64,000 nt of DNA. It comes from a virus. A model generated the notes under the pieces. The model had not been told where the DNA came from. It saw only the letters and a program-made list of their open reading frames with translations, and did no database searches. This document shows positions 19,761 through 30,052 of this stretch, piece by piece. Where the stretch lies: IMG/VR virus record IMGVR_UViG_3300017963_000188, positions 248,001 to 312,000 of that record, one strand, 5' to 3'. The first letter of the stretch is position 1, and every line of letters starts with the position of its first letter. The translations under genes and the position numbers were made by a program.

Positions 19761-20833
19761 TGAGTTATGATTTCAGATTAGATGCTATTTGCCCACACCA
19801 GGTTGTGTTTGAGGAACTTGGTCTTGTGGACTATCAGTATCTTCATCCTATTAGTCCTATATCTACATCGAAAGTAAAGGTGTTTGTAAATGAAATGGAA
19901 GTGCCTAAAGAAGGTCTCCATTCTAGGGCACATTCATTTTTCACCCATACCGGATTTTCATCTATTGTGTCTGGCACTAATGATGTAATCAAATTGGCTG
20001 TAGATTCTGGGTCTGAGCAAACAATTATTCTTGAATCTGGGGTGTTGACAATAGAACAAATAGCTCAAGATTTGAAAAACAAAGTTAGTAATGTAGATAT
20101 AGAGGTGAGTAAAGGTTATTTGAGTATTACTTCAAAAACATATGGTTCAGGGTCAAAACTTATATGGGGGGATGGAACAGCACATTCAACTTTGGGTGTG
20201 CCTGTTGATAGAATTTATACAGGTAAAGAATTGTATCCTGGATGGGACTTAGTTGTTGATGAGAACTCTGTAGGGTTACGAATGGTGTCATTCAATAGTC
20301 CTTTCATGAGTTCAGATAATATCATTGAGATGACATATTTCACTTCATCTCAATATTGTCGTCGATGCCAGGGTTTGAAAATTGAAAATGACTTCAGGTT
20401 TGATACTCTGGGAAGAAAAATTAAGGTCAGAGATGAGAATCTACTACAACAAGAAATAAACAAGATTCTTCTTACCATCAAAAAATCAAATCTTTTCCAT
20501 CCTTGGTACGGAACAAGATTGAGTTCTTTGCCTGGATCTAAGTATATTGATTTTATAAAATCTGAGATTCTATCTGAAGTAAAAAGTGCTTTGGATAATA
20601 TGCGAGATATAAAGTTGCAGCAGGCTCGGTTGCAAGAAGTGACTCCTGGGGAATTTCCAGAATCGTTATCTGTGACAAAGTTTTCACAGCCTGATAATGA
20701 CCCTACAATACTAGATCTAGAAATAGATGTTTTGAGTAGGCAGGGAAGGAAAGTAACAATCAATCAGTTGATACGACTACCCAAACCTGAAGTGATTAAT
20801 CAATTACCTCAAGGTTTTTCTAGAAGAGGTTAG
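19760..20833 (+). CDS. gp25/gpW-like baseplate wedge protein with an extra N-terminal domain
   Basis: A 357-aa protein. The C-terminal part (about 220-345) fits the gp25/gpW wedge family: a helix with QQEINKILLTIKKSNLFHPW, then YGTRLSSLPGS, a long helix, and a final strand pair (LEIDVLSRQGRKVTINQLIR). The N-terminal part is extra. Residues 72-135 resemble the flagellin hook IN-type pattern (NDVIKLAVDSGSEQTIILES, then LTIEQIAQDLKNKV and YLSITSKTYGSGSKLIWGDG). Classical gp25 proteins are about 130 residues, so this is a fusion. A CRRC motif occurs near residue 197. The baseplate J gene follows two bases later, as is usual for gp25-J pairs. Confidence 0.75.
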   Translation: MSYDFRLDAICPHQVVFEELGLVDYQYLHPISPISTSKVKVFVNEMEVPKEGLHSRAHSFFTHTGFSSIVSGTNDVIKLAVDSGSEQTIILESGVLTIEQIAQDLKNKVSNVDIEVSKGYLSITSKTYGSGSKLIWGDGTAHSTLGVPVDRIYTGKELYPGWDLVVDENSVGLRMVSFNSPFMSSDNIIEMTYFTSSQYCRRCQGLKIENDFRFDTLGRKIKVRDENLLQQEINKILLTIKKSNLFHPWYGTRLSSLPGSKYIDFIKSEILSEVKSALDNMRDIKLQQARLQEVTPGEFPESLSVTKFSQPDNDPTILDLEIDVLSRQGRKVTINQLIRLPKPEVINQLPQGFSRRG

Positions 20834-20835
20834 AT

Positions 20836-23800
20836 ATGGCTATAAGTGCTCCAGAGATATATTTACCAGATGGGTCAGAAACCTCGACCTATATTGTATT
20901 TTCTTCTAATGTGAGAGAGCATTTTTTTGAAGGTTTTGTTGATCCCAACACAATTGATGTTCAGGTGCAGATAAGAGGTGGTGGTTTTGTTTCTGATCCT
21001 ACTTTAGTCTATTTGGATCTTCCTAATTTTACAATCCCAAATCCTGCTAGTTATCCAGATGGTCTTTCTTTACTACCTGGTGAAAATCGTATTGATATTC
21101 GAGCTATTGATGTTGGTGGTAATACTAGTTCTGTGTCTTCAATTCTTGTCACGTATGTTACTGATAAAGAACTTTCTCTTCAAGTCACAGCTCCTACGGG
21201 TATCACTGTATTCCGACACAAAGATAAGGTCACATTAGCTACTACTCAGAACCCAGAATCAGAAGTGGTAGGGTATAACTTTTATGCTTCTAGGGAGAGT
21301 GGTGGTACTGTTACAGGTTATTTCAAACTTAATGATGAGTTAGTCACAGATAGTTATCTTGAGACTGAGGATGTAGATACTCATGATGAGGAAATTTCCT
21401 TCACACATGAAAATAATTTCCTCAGGATAACGGTGCAAGAAGAAGATGAAGATGGTGTCTTGGTACGAGAAATTTCAGATTCTGTTGTTGATATGGCAGA
21501 TGCTATTCCAGACCAGATTCTTTCTCTTGACCTCACTGGTAAGAAATCTGCCCAGCATTTCTATTTTGACCATGACCGGTTGGCTGAAGAAGCAGATGGC
21601 ACAATAAATAATGATCAGTTCCTCGATATCCCTGATGATCAACCTCTGTATTATGTTATTACGGCAGTTGGTTATGATTCGAGATATCGTGAGTATGTAG
21701 AGAGTAAGTATAGTTCTGAATTGGTAGGGTTACCTCTGATCATTGACACTACTATCAAGGATATGACCCCCAGGACAAGTCAGGACATTATCCTTTCTGA
21801 GATAGAGCAAATCCAGAAGCATGATCCTTCTGTTAGCTTGATACCTGGTTCATCTACTAGAGATATACACTTAGATCCACCTGCTACTGAGATAGAACGT
21901 GTGAGTTTCATAGCAGACTTCATTCATAGGTCACAGAGCTTCTTAACATTGATGGCTCTTGATGATGCTGATGGGGATGGTATCAGTGATGATGTGAGTG
22001 TCTCACCATATAAGAGAGCTTTGAAGAGTGCTCTTCTTTTGGATCGTGATGAGGATGTTCAGATCATCATTGATGATGCATTTGATAAAAAAGCTGGTGA
22101 CTATTACGTCACTAGACAAGGGGCTATTAGATCTATAGGACAGGCTGTTTTTTACCTTACCACTAAACCCACTAGAGACCTGGTGGTTGAACGTGGTGCT
22201 ATTATAGCAACTACTCCTGATGAGGAATTAGGTATCCCAGCTTTCTCATATGAAGTGACAAGTCAAGTCACTATGGCTATTGATAATGTAGATTCCTATT
22301 ATAATGCTTCAAGAAGACGCTGGGAAATTGTTGCTAATATCAGGGCTCTAGATTCAGGTTCAGATGGCAACCGTCCCGCTAACCAGATCAACAAGGTAGT
22401 ATCAGGAGCTTCTGGCTTCTCTGTGATCAACCTTGAGCCGACCCAATGGGGTTCTGATATTGAGAGTAATAGTTCTCTTGCAGAACGATCTATGTTAGCT
22501 CTTGTGTCTGTGGACTCTGGTACAACAGGTGGTTATTTGGCTACTGCTAACAAAACTCCTGGTGTGCAAGAGGCTTTGATAATCGAAGCTGACAATGATC
22601 TGATGATGCGTGATTGGGATGATGTTAGAGACAAGCATATTGGTGGCAAGGTTGATATTTGGATCAAAGGTCTAAATGAACAGGAAGTTACAGATACATT
22701 TGCATTCCTGTTTGATATAAAAGAGAATCAGGCTTTTGATATTATTGATGCTGTGAACCTTGTTTTCAGATCTACTGATAGCAATTTGTCTGAAGATAAT
22801 CCAATATCTGAAATGCTTGATGACCCTTCAAAAGGATGGGGTTTCAGAAATATCACTAAAGGGACTGACTTTGATTTGGCTGGAGTAACCATCCAGGATT
22901 ATAGAACCATCCAATTGGATAATGGTATCAGCCAACCAACATTCGATGTAGATGATGTGATTGTTGGTGATTATCGATTCCAGTCTACAAATACCTTCAC
23001 ACCGACTCGACAACCTGTGAGAAGAATTGTGAGTGTTGTGGGTGAGGTATCAGGGACTTTGGATGCTACAAATGGGTATGAATTGTATAAGTTAGATGAC
23101 CCTCTTCTTTATGGTGAGAGTACCAAGGCAAATGATTATGTTAAGGTTATCCCATATGGTGGACTTCCATCAGGTGCTGTTATTTCAGTGAATGATGAAT
23201 CTCATATCTTGGTTGGTACTAGACATGAGCCGTTAGATTCAATTGGTGTGGACATCACATCTATTCGGGTATTCAACGTAGCCAGAACTATTGAGTATGA
23301 TGGTCCTGAATCTTCGAGTCCAGATTATTTGATTTCACCAGGGTCTTCAACTGAGCCAACAACTATTGTGAGGGTGTCTTCTGGAACTATTGCTAATGGT
23401 CAGGAAGTAAGTGTTGACTATCAACATGACGAGAATTTTGAGGTTCGTTATGTAGTGAATGACCTGATTCGTCAGGTGCAAGAAAACATATCTGTGAAGA
23501 AACATACTACAGCAGATGCTTTGGTAAAACAGGCTATAGAGAATTCCATCAATATTGAAAACACAGTTATTCTTGAGTACGGTGTGGATCGACCACAAAC
23601 AGATTCAAAGATAAGAACCAGGGTTGCTCAAGAAATTAATAGTCGTCCAATTGGTGGTGGTATCAGGCAAAGTGATGTGATCCATGTTGAGGAGGCTGTT
23701 TCAGGAGTTGATTATGTGATCGTTCCATTTTCTCAAATGGTTTGGGCTGACGGTTCTCAGATTCTCAGGAATCCATTGCTGAGTAACTATGTAGAACTTT

Positions 23801-24264
23801 CTTCCCTGCATGCTGGTACAAATAAAGCTTATATTCTTATCACAGCTCTGAATGCATCAACAACAGATGGTGGTGGAGCAACTTCACGGCATAGAGGTGT
23901 TTTCCAAGATGATCAGCCAATGGAGTTGGTGACTACTTTAGCTAATGTGACAACTTCTCCCGATCAATCCTTTATAATTGGTAAGGATGGGGCTTCAATC
24001 ACAGGGTATTCAGACGATGCCACTCTTATCAGTGAAGGGTATACTGATGCAGATGAGATTGAGGAAGAAAGAAAGAACCGAACAGGTAATAGAGTGGTTG
24101 TTTCTTTGACCTCCATACCTGAAGATGACTTACCAACAGACCATACATACACTTGCTCATATGTTGTGAGTGGTGACTCTGGAGCAAGAGATTTGACAGC
24201 CAATAAGCTGGAATCTATTACGGTAGGTAACTTCAATATTATCTACAGTGAGGAATCATTATAA
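20836..24264 (+). CDS. Baseplate J-like protein (gp6/gp47-like)
   Basis: A 1142-aa protein. Residues about 290-700 fit the baseplate J family: TIKDMTPRTSQDIILSEIEQ, an ERVSFIADFIHRSQSFLTLM helix, ALDSGSDGNRPANQINKVVS, NSSLAERSMLALVSVDSGTT, then the GGYLATANKTPGVQEALIIE and GGKVDIWIKG strands. The N-terminus (about 1-280) carries Ig/FN3-like beta domains, and about 400 residues follow the J core; both are extensions compared with P2 gpJ. A D-rich DADGDGISDD motif (residues 377-386) suggests calcium binding. The protein should form the wedge ring with the gp25-like product. The gpI-like gene overlaps its stop. Confidence 0.85.
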   Translation: MAISAPEIYLPDGSETSTYIVFSSNVREHFFEGFVDPNTIDVQVQIRGGGFVSDPTLVYLDLPNFTIPNPASYPDGLSLLPGENRIDIRAIDVGGNTSSVSSILVTYVTDKELSLQVTAPTGITVFRHKDKVTLATTQNPESEVVGYNFYASRESGGTVTGYFKLNDELVTDSYLETEDVDTHDEEISFTHENNFLRITVQEEDEDGVLVREISDSVVDMADAIPDQILSLDLTGKKSAQHFYFDHDRLAEEADGTINNDQFLDIPDDQPLYYVITAVGYDSRYREYVESKYSSELVGLPLIIDTTIKDMTPRTSQDIILSEIEQIQKHDPSVSLIPGSSTRDIHLDPPATEIERVSFIADFIHRSQSFLTLMALDDADGDGISDDVSVSPYKRALKSALLLDRDEDVQIIIDDAFDKKAGDYYVTRQGAIRSIGQAVFYLTTKPTRDLVVERGAIIATTPDEELGIPAFSYEVTSQVTMAIDNVDSYYNASRRRWEIVANIRALDSGSDGNRPANQINKVVSGASGFSVINLEPTQWGSDIESNSSLAERSMLALVSVDSGTTGGYLATANKTPGVQEALIIEADNDLMMRDWDDVRDKHIGGKVDIWIKGLNEQEVTDTFAFLFDIKENQAFDIIDAVNLVFRSTDSNLSEDNPISEMLDDPSKGWGFRNITKGTDFDLAGVTIQDYRTIQLDNGISQPTFDVDDVIVGDYRFQSTNTFTPTRQPVRRIVSVVGEVSGTLDATNGYELYKLDDPLLYGESTKANDYVKVIPYGGLPSGAVISVNDESHILVGTRHEPLDSIGVDITSIRVFNVARTIEYDGPESSSPDYLISPGSSTEPTTIVRVSSGTIANGQEVSVDYQHDENFEVRYVVNDLIRQVQENISVKKHTTADALVKQAIENSINIENTVILEYGVDRPQTDSKIRTRVAQEINSRPIGGGIRQSDVIHVEEAVSGVDYVIVPFSQMVWADGSQILRNPLLSNYVELSSLHAGTNKAYILITALNASTTDGGGATSRHRGVFQDDQPMELVTTLANVTTSPDQSFIIGKDGASITGYSDDATLISEGYTDADEIEEERKNRTGNRVVVSLTSIPEDDLPTDHTYTCSYVVSGDSGARDLTANKLESITVGNFNIIYSEESL

Positions 24265-25064
24265 TGACAAATATGCTCCAAAGTCCATATCCATTGGTAG
24301 ATGATGGGAAGCAGTATCGTACCAGATTGAAAGCTGAGGCAGACCAGATTTTATCAAATCTGTTAGCTATGCTTCCTTCATATTACATGTCGGAGACTCC
24401 ATCTACAAATTATGCTTTGGAACTTCGAGCTTTTGCAATAGAGCTAGCGAAAATCAAAATTACATTGGATGACATTTCAACAGATGGTAATTTTATAAAT
24501 ACACGTTCAGAGTTTCTATATCAAATCATTGGGTACTTGATTTTCTTGAATGGTCAACTTCCCACTACTGAATTTAATGACCATGAATTCAAAGAGTTTC
24601 TATTAGCTATCATCAAGATCTATTTTCAAGGTTCTACCACTCAATCTATTCAAGATGGTATCCAGTTATTTACTGATCGTGTTGTGACTATTGTGGAGAA
24701 TTACTTAGAAGTGGAAGCTGGTGCTGAAGGATATGATATCAGTGACCAGTTCACGTTTGGTGTGAATTTTGAAATAGAGGGTGAAGAGATCCCTCAAGAC
24801 TTTGTGACTCTTGATGCAAATATTAACTTGATACTTAGGATCATAAAACCTGCACACACACTGTTTCGGATCAGATATATATTTTCTGATGATTTTGACA
24901 CTACAGATCCCGTTGATGGGGTCTCTGATGAGTATCGGTTTGAATTGAGCGATTATCATTATGATGATGTAAGGAAGAACTGGTTTGGTCTCAAAGATAA
25001 AGACCGACTAGGAGCAAAGGAAGAAGAGAGTGTGATTGGGGAAGATGTTTCGTACCAATTTTAA
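24264..25064 (+). CDS. gpI-like baseplate/fibre-attachment protein
   Basis: A 266-aa protein directly after baseplate J, with its ATG inside the J stop (TAATG). Residues about 25-130 are helical (LSNLLAMLPSYYMSETPSTN, then LELRAFAIELAKIKITLDDI), a pattern seen in gpI-type proteins that link fibres to the wedge. The middle contains TQSIQDGIQLFTDRVVTIVE, and about 190-215 the strand NLILRIIKPAHTLFRIRYIF, typical of the family end. Position after J and before the first long adhesin fits P2-like J-I-fibre order. The exact family is not certain. Confidence 0.65.
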   Translation: MTNMLQSPYPLVDDGKQYRTRLKAEADQILSNLLAMLPSYYMSETPSTNYALELRAFAIELAKIKITLDDISTDGNFINTRSEFLYQIIGYLIFLNGQLPTTEFNDHEFKEFLLAIIKIYFQGSTTQSIQDGIQLFTDRVVTIVENYLEVEAGAEGYDISDQFTFGVNFEIEGEEIPQDFVTLDANINLILRIIKPAHTLFRIRYIFSDDFDTTDPVDGVSDEYRFELSDYHYDDVRKNWFGLKDKDRLGAKEEESVIGEDVSYQF

Positions 25065-25074
25065 TGAGTGAGAT

Positions 25075-28000
25075 ATGACTACTTATGACACAACTGGGAA
25101 CCCTATTTTACCTGCTGGGGTAGAAGAATTTTTAGATGGGAACCCCTCTACTTTCATAGACCGATTCATTCGCACTAGGTTTGGACCTATTGTTAAGGGT
25201 GATGGCGAGGGGAAGATTGCAGATGATCCTTCAGATGTGACTGTCCTGGTGAATAGTACCCCAGCTACTGTAAAGGCTGTACTAGGTCTTATCGGTATTG
25301 TGGTTTTGGAGGATGCACCATTACCAACTGATACAGTAAAGATTTGGTATGATCATTTAAGTCGTCCACGAGTTGAGTTTAGGCGTTTGAATTCAGTTGA
25401 GTTTGTCTTAAATGCAGATGGTAATAGAGCTTGGGGTTATCAGCGATATCTTTATGAGAATGTGTTGATAGATCCTTCTATTGACAATCCTCTTGGTTTC
25501 CAAGGAGGTGCTGTAGGTACTGATCCAGAGCTTTTTGGATACTTCTATCGAGCCTATGAAAGAGCATATTCCATAGCTCTGAATGACCCAAATCTGTTGT
25601 TGTTGAATTCACCACACCATCGTATCGCATATCCTCCATTTTCGAGAGGTCTTTACGAGACTTTGGTGAGCTATGATGGTAATGTTCTTCCAGAGAATCA
25701 TGTCACTTATCCATGGGATTCTGCTGGTTCAGGGATATCTTCTGTAGATGGTCGTTTGACCATTGAAGATAACAGTAGTGGAGCTTTTCCCACAGGGAAA
25801 GGTTACTATTACTATCGTCCAGAAGACCTTTCATTTCAGTATACAATGTCGTTTTCATATCGTTCAAAAGTGACATCTTATACTTTGACAGGTTGTTTTT
25901 CAGGGGTGGCTTCTGGGTTCATTGATGGTAGGAATCTTTGTCTCATAGCATGTATAGAAGATTCTGGTACAAAATATATTGGCATACTGAAAAAAGGTGG
26001 CGATGAAACAATATTTTCATCTTATGAAAGTTATGAGTTGGATTGGAGTGAGTATCATATCTTCAGACTATATCGTACCATTGATCAGGTGCGTCTTTAT
26101 GTAGATGGTGGTGCTGCACCAATACTTACTGTTTCCACTTCTGACTTAGCTGATCCCAATGAATTAGAACTCCAGATTGACTTTATAACGGGAACATTTT
26201 TTGGGAGTATGAGCCGGAATTCAGTCAATGTTTCTGAATGGGATTATCTAAGATATCTGATTACTCCTATCTCTCCAAGTGAGTCGGCTCATTATGTTAA
26301 TGTCTTGTATGAGGCAAATTCTCTTCCTACTGAGGCAGGTTCACCTTGGTTTAAGATAGGGGCATTTGGAACTGAGAGATTACTTGGTATCGAAACTCTT
26401 TTGTTGAACAAGATATCAGCTTCTGAAGAGCCATATTCTTCTGAGGGAGGTTTAATTTCGGGGGAAGTGTTTGGGTATCATCGACCCGAACCATTCCTCT
26501 CATCTCAATCTGTGCTCGCTTTAGACTGGAAAGTGAGAGGGTATAGTTGGACTCATGGTGTTTCTGAGAGATCTCTAGGTGTATTTGCAAATGATTATGA
26601 TAGGCTATTAGCTATATCATTCTTCTCAGATGTTGAATTACCATTGTTATCATATAATGGGCAAGTTACTCCTGATACTGATCCAGAAACTCCTTGGACA
26701 CCAACTGGAACAGCTACAATTGAGGTGGTAGATAATATCCTCAATATAGATGATAGTTCTGATACTGGAGGTATCTTATATGGCAGAGAAGATGTAGCTA
26801 ATAATATTCTGGGGCATGATCAGAATTATATCTATGAATTCAGAGCAAAGGTAAATTCATATTCAGCAGATCCTTCTGGGTTTATAGGTGTCTTGACTGA
26901 AATTTTTGATGGTGTGCCTGGTACTGACTCTGGTCCTTTGATTGCTAGTCTCACAGATCTTCCTGTATCAGATAGTTTGACAGTTACAGGGCTGTTTAGT
27001 CCTGATGATGTAGATAAATATGTTACAGTCACCAATTCGACTCAAGGTAATAATGGTACTTATCAAATTGTAAGTTATATTTCAGCAGATCAGGTTCAGG
27101 TATCACCTTCATTCCCAGGTACAATTCCTGAGACAGGAACTGGTGTTCGAGCAAATATGTTAGGGGGGTATCCTGGTCGTAACATACAAGTGATGTTGAG
27201 AGAAGAAGGTGGTGGGACCAAGGTAATTTCATTCGCTTCTGAAGGCACTGTTTTATCTTCTATAGCTTTTACTTGGAACGATAGTGAATTTCATACCTAT
27301 CGAGTCATTGTCAATCAAGATAGTGACCTAGTAATGCTTATGGTTGACGGTCTTTCAAAGGGAACATTGGCCTATACTTCTTTCACTGAGAGTGCTGGTG
27401 ATACTGCTTATTTTGAGTTTGGATCTTCTGGTCCTTCATCTGATGAGTCCATTTCTAATGTTGATTGGGATTATTTCAATTCATATCCCATAAGAAGTTC
27501 GAGTAATGAATATGTTGGTATTTACAAGGGTGGTGATGTCACCGATATAGATAATTATGAGAAAGTATCTGTAGATTTCTCTTCTTATCATGAATATAGA
27601 GTAGTCAGAGATCCTAATGGCTCAGTTAGTCTTTTCATTGATGGGGCTTTAGCTATTTCATTTTCTTATCTGGATTTGCCGGATGCTTATGGCACATTCT
27701 TTGATATTGAAGGTGGGGCTGGATCTGGGGTGTATTGGGGTTCTTTTGACGAGTCAGCTCTTGTTTTAAGTGAGTGGGATTATCTCAGATTCACTATTGC
27801 TGGTGCTAAGGGATTTGATGTCATAGCACCTCACCATGAAATCTTGAATCAACAGAATGTCATTGCAAGTCCAGATCATATTTATGGTGATGTGGCAGAT
27901 CATAGCCATACCAATTTCTTGTCTTCTTCTACTGGTATCCCCACTCCTATAGAAGATTATTATGATAAAAAAGAAGTGATTGATGCTTACACTCAGTTGA

Positions 28001-30051
28001 ATCAAGACACACCTCCTGTGCCATTGACAGAAGAGGCGTTTCTTACAAAAGTTGAGTCTTTTATTGTAGTTCTTAATGACCCATTGTTTGTACTTAATGA
28101 CTTTAAGTTCTTAATCAATGATGCTTCTAAATCAGTTGAACTGCAAGTCAACGAACGAGGGCTTTACAATGCTCTTGATCTTAGGTCAAAGACTACAGGA
28201 AATATTGACGACCATATCTACCCAGCTTTTGACAAGGGTTTGGGAGAGATGGAAATTGATTTCACTGGCACTCTTTGTTTTGAGTATGATGGTACTGTTG
28301 TACCTGAAGATACAGTTTATCCAAGTGGAGTTCCAGATTGGGGGTTAGAAGGGACTAGTGACTACCAATCATATGCTTCTGATGGTAAATTGACATTTTC
28401 AAGTTGGGGTTCTGGAACAAAGAGTTACGTAAATTACAACCCTATATTTGGAGCTAGGTTCCCAGTTGACCTTGAATTTTCATTAAAGGTTACACAAGAT
28501 ATTTCTTCTGGAGCTGGGGACACTCTGATTAGATTTGAGCTGCGAAACGATGTGTTTCCGATTCGATTTGGTTTGGCAACATCTCCATTAGGAGAGAAAC
28601 TTGTAAAACTGTTTAGTGTGTCTCTTCCAAGTGAAGAGGAATCTATCATCGGTAATATTAGTTTCAATTGGGATGATGGTAGTGCTCATATCTTCAAACT
28701 TCACATTAATCCTTATTATGAAATGATAAAGATCTTTATTGATAATGGTGAAAGATCTTATATGGACATACCATTTTCAAGGCTAGAAGAGTTCCCATCA
28801 AGCATTACAGACACTACTTCTTTGAGATTTACACCAAAAGTAGATGTTGCAAATCTGAATCTTTCAGAAATTGAGATTGACTATATCAATTTCTGTGTGG
28901 CTAGAAATGATAGTTATGAAATACCAGTTCCTATAGATCCACGATTCTTTTATCTCAATGCCTATGATGATTTCACATATTCAGGTGGTTCTGGATATAC
29001 TGTCTTGGCTAAGAGTCTCATGAATTCTACTGATTCAATTATGTACCCAGGTTCTAAATTCAGTGAGGCTTTTCCATCGACTAGTATTGATGGTCAGATA
29101 GAAGAGATTTATGATGCTATTGATGACTTTGTGGTTCAAGATGAAGTCGTTTTGACATATCCCTTTGGTGGCAACCGTATGAATGACCCAGATAGCACTA
29201 TGGAATTAGATATGGTTACTGGGTTCTTGTTGAATGATGCTACACCAGGGTATTCTGAATATCCTCTTGTTTTAAATCCTTTGATTGATGATGTTTGGTT
29301 TGATTCTATAACAATTGATGGATCTGGTTTGATATATGGTTCTCCCAATGGTGATCATGGGACTCATAGTGTAATCATCACTGGAGATGGGGCTCGGACC
29401 TTGACTGGCCCAGATATCATATCTGGTGGTGGTACATGGACAGACACTCAGATTTACATACCAAATTCATTGGTTCCAGGGATTAATATTGGATCTACTG
29501 ATGTGAAAGTTATCATTGGTAGTTATGAGAGTAATGTTGAAGTATTGAAATCAAGGATTGTTCCCGCTGCTGATCCAACTTCAGATGTCTCCAGTGGATC
29601 GTATGACTCAGCTCAAAGTGTCACCTTATCAACTACAACTCCTGGAGTAGATATTTGGTACACTCTTGATGGTAGTGATCCTGTTCCTACTACCAATGGT
29701 ATTCAATACACAACACCTATTGATTTGCCTGGTGACTATAACCCAGGTGAAAGTTACGTCTTAAAGGCTATCACAGCGGGTGATGGTGTTGATTATTCTG
29801 ATAGTAATATCGTTACTTGGAATATTGATATCCTTCTCCCTGAATATGTGGAATTCAGTGCTTCATATAATGACACTGGAGGTGAGCTAGAATCCTTTGA
29901 AGAAACAGCAGATGATACTGGTGATGCTTGGTATTGTCCTTATCTACGGATTCCTGGACTATATACCAGCGATGACCCGCCTGGAGCTTGGGATTTTGCT
30001 ACAGTGACTCAGGGTGATGTTGAAGACTTTGAGACTGGTTGGAGTTTGTAA
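25075..30051 (+). CDS. 1658-aa multi-domain adhesin with lectin-like domains
   Basis: First protein of the fibre region. After a conserved-looking N-terminal head (about 1-190) it contains concanavalin/LamG-like units at residues 194-399, 516-806, 809-909 (second half of a unit only) and 1062-1282. Each ends with a pattern such as Y-H-x-[FY]-R...V-x-L-[FY]-[IV]-D-G followed by S-x-W-D-Y-L/F. Unit two is interrupted at about 619-697 by a family S beta domain. Residues about 1402-1495 look IPT/TIG-like. Residues 1496-1583 fit the chitobiase/hexosaminidase C-terminal pattern (VSSGSYDSAQSVTLSTTTPG then IWYTLDGSDP). A role in binding surface glycans is inferred. It starts at ATG 25075, 10 bases after the gpI-like stop. 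Confidence 0.75.
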   Translation: MTTYDTTGNPILPAGVEEFLDGNPSTFIDRFIRTRFGPIVKGDGEGKIADDPSDVTVLVNSTPATVKAVLGLIGIVVLEDAPLPTDTVKIWYDHLSRPRVEFRRLNSVEFVLNADGNRAWGYQRYLYENVLIDPSIDNPLGFQGGAVGTDPELFGYFYRAYERAYSIALNDPNLLLLNSPHHRIAYPPFSRGLYETLVSYDGNVLPENHVTYPWDSAGSGISSVDGRLTIEDNSSGAFPTGKGYYYYRPEDLSFQYTMSFSYRSKVTSYTLTGCFSGVASGFIDGRNLCLIACIEDSGTKYIGILKKGGDETIFSSYESYELDWSEYHIFRLYRTIDQVRLYVDGGAAPILTVSTSDLADPNELELQIDFITGTFFGSMSRNSVNVSEWDYLRYLITPISPSESAHYVNVLYEANSLPTEAGSPWFKIGAFGTERLLGIETLLLNKISASEEPYSSEGGLISGEVFGYHRPEPFLSSQSVLALDWKVRGYSWTHGVSERSLGVFANDYDRLLAISFFSDVELPLLSYNGQVTPDTDPETPWTPTGTATIEVVDNILNIDDSSDTGGILYGREDVANNILGHDQNYIYEFRAKVNSYSADPSGFIGVLTEIFDGVPGTDSGPLIASLTDLPVSDSLTVTGLFSPDDVDKYVTVTNSTQGNNGTYQIVSYISADQVQVSPSFPGTIPETGTGVRANMLGGYPGRNIQVMLREEGGGTKVISFASEGTVLSSIAFTWNDSEFHTYRVIVNQDSDLVMLMVDGLSKGTLAYTSFTESAGDTAYFEFGSSGPSSDESISNVDWDYFNSYPIRSSSNEYVGIYKGGDVTDIDNYEKVSVDFSSYHEYRVVRDPNGSVSLFIDGALAISFSYLDLPDAYGTFFDIEGGAGSGVYWGSFDESALVLSEWDYLRFTIAGAKGFDVIAPHHEILNQQNVIASPDHIYGDVADHSHTNFLSSSTGIPTPIEDYYDKKEVIDAYTQLNQDTPPVPLTEEAFLTKVESFIVVLNDPLFVLNDFKFLINDASKSVELQVNERGLYNALDLRSKTTGNIDDHIYPAFDKGLGEMEIDFTGTLCFEYDGTVVPEDTVYPSGVPDWGLEGTSDYQSYASDGKLTFSSWGSGTKSYVNYNPIFGARFPVDLEFSLKVTQDISSGAGDTLIRFELRNDVFPIRFGLATSPLGEKLVKLFSVSLPSEEESIIGNISFNWDDGSAHIFKLHINPYYEMIKIFIDNGERSYMDIPFSRLEEFPSSITDTTSLRFTPKVDVANLNLSEIEIDYINFCVARNDSYEIPVPIDPRFFYLNAYDDFTYSGGSGYTVLAKSLMNSTDSIMYPGSKFSEAFPSTSIDGQIEEIYDAIDDFVVQDEVVLTYPFGGNRMNDPDSTMELDMVTGFLLNDATPGYSEYPLVLNPLIDDVWFDSITIDGSGLIYGSPNGDHGTHSVIITGDGARTLTGPDIISGGGTWTDTQIYIPNSLVPGINIGSTDVKVIIGSYESNVEVLKSRIVPAADPTSDVSSGSYDSAQSVTLSTTTPGVDIWYTLDGSDPVPTTNGIQYTTPIDLPGDYNPGESYVLKAITAGDGVDYSDSNIVTWNIDILLPEYVEFSASYNDTGGELESFEETADDTGDAWYCPYLRIPGLYTSDDPPGAWDFATVTQGDVEDFETGWSL
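26930..27165 (+). repeat. Family S beta domain nested in a lectin-like unit
   Basis: Encodes LTVTGLFSPDDVDKYVTVTN, then QGNNGTYQIVSYISADQVQV and SPSFPGTIPETG. It lies inside the second LamG-like unit of the 1658-aa protein. The flanking sequence, from FIGVLTEIFDG to GRNIQVMLREEGG, would be a continuous strand pair in the uninterrupted units. Confidence 0.65.
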
Positions 30052-30052
30052 T

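Noticed and set aside
30014-30052. Earlier ATG for the 255-aa lectin-like gene
   Set aside because: It lies inside the 1658-aa gene, and the extra residues MMLKTLRLVGVCN do not look like part of the paralogous family, which starts near the DW motif.
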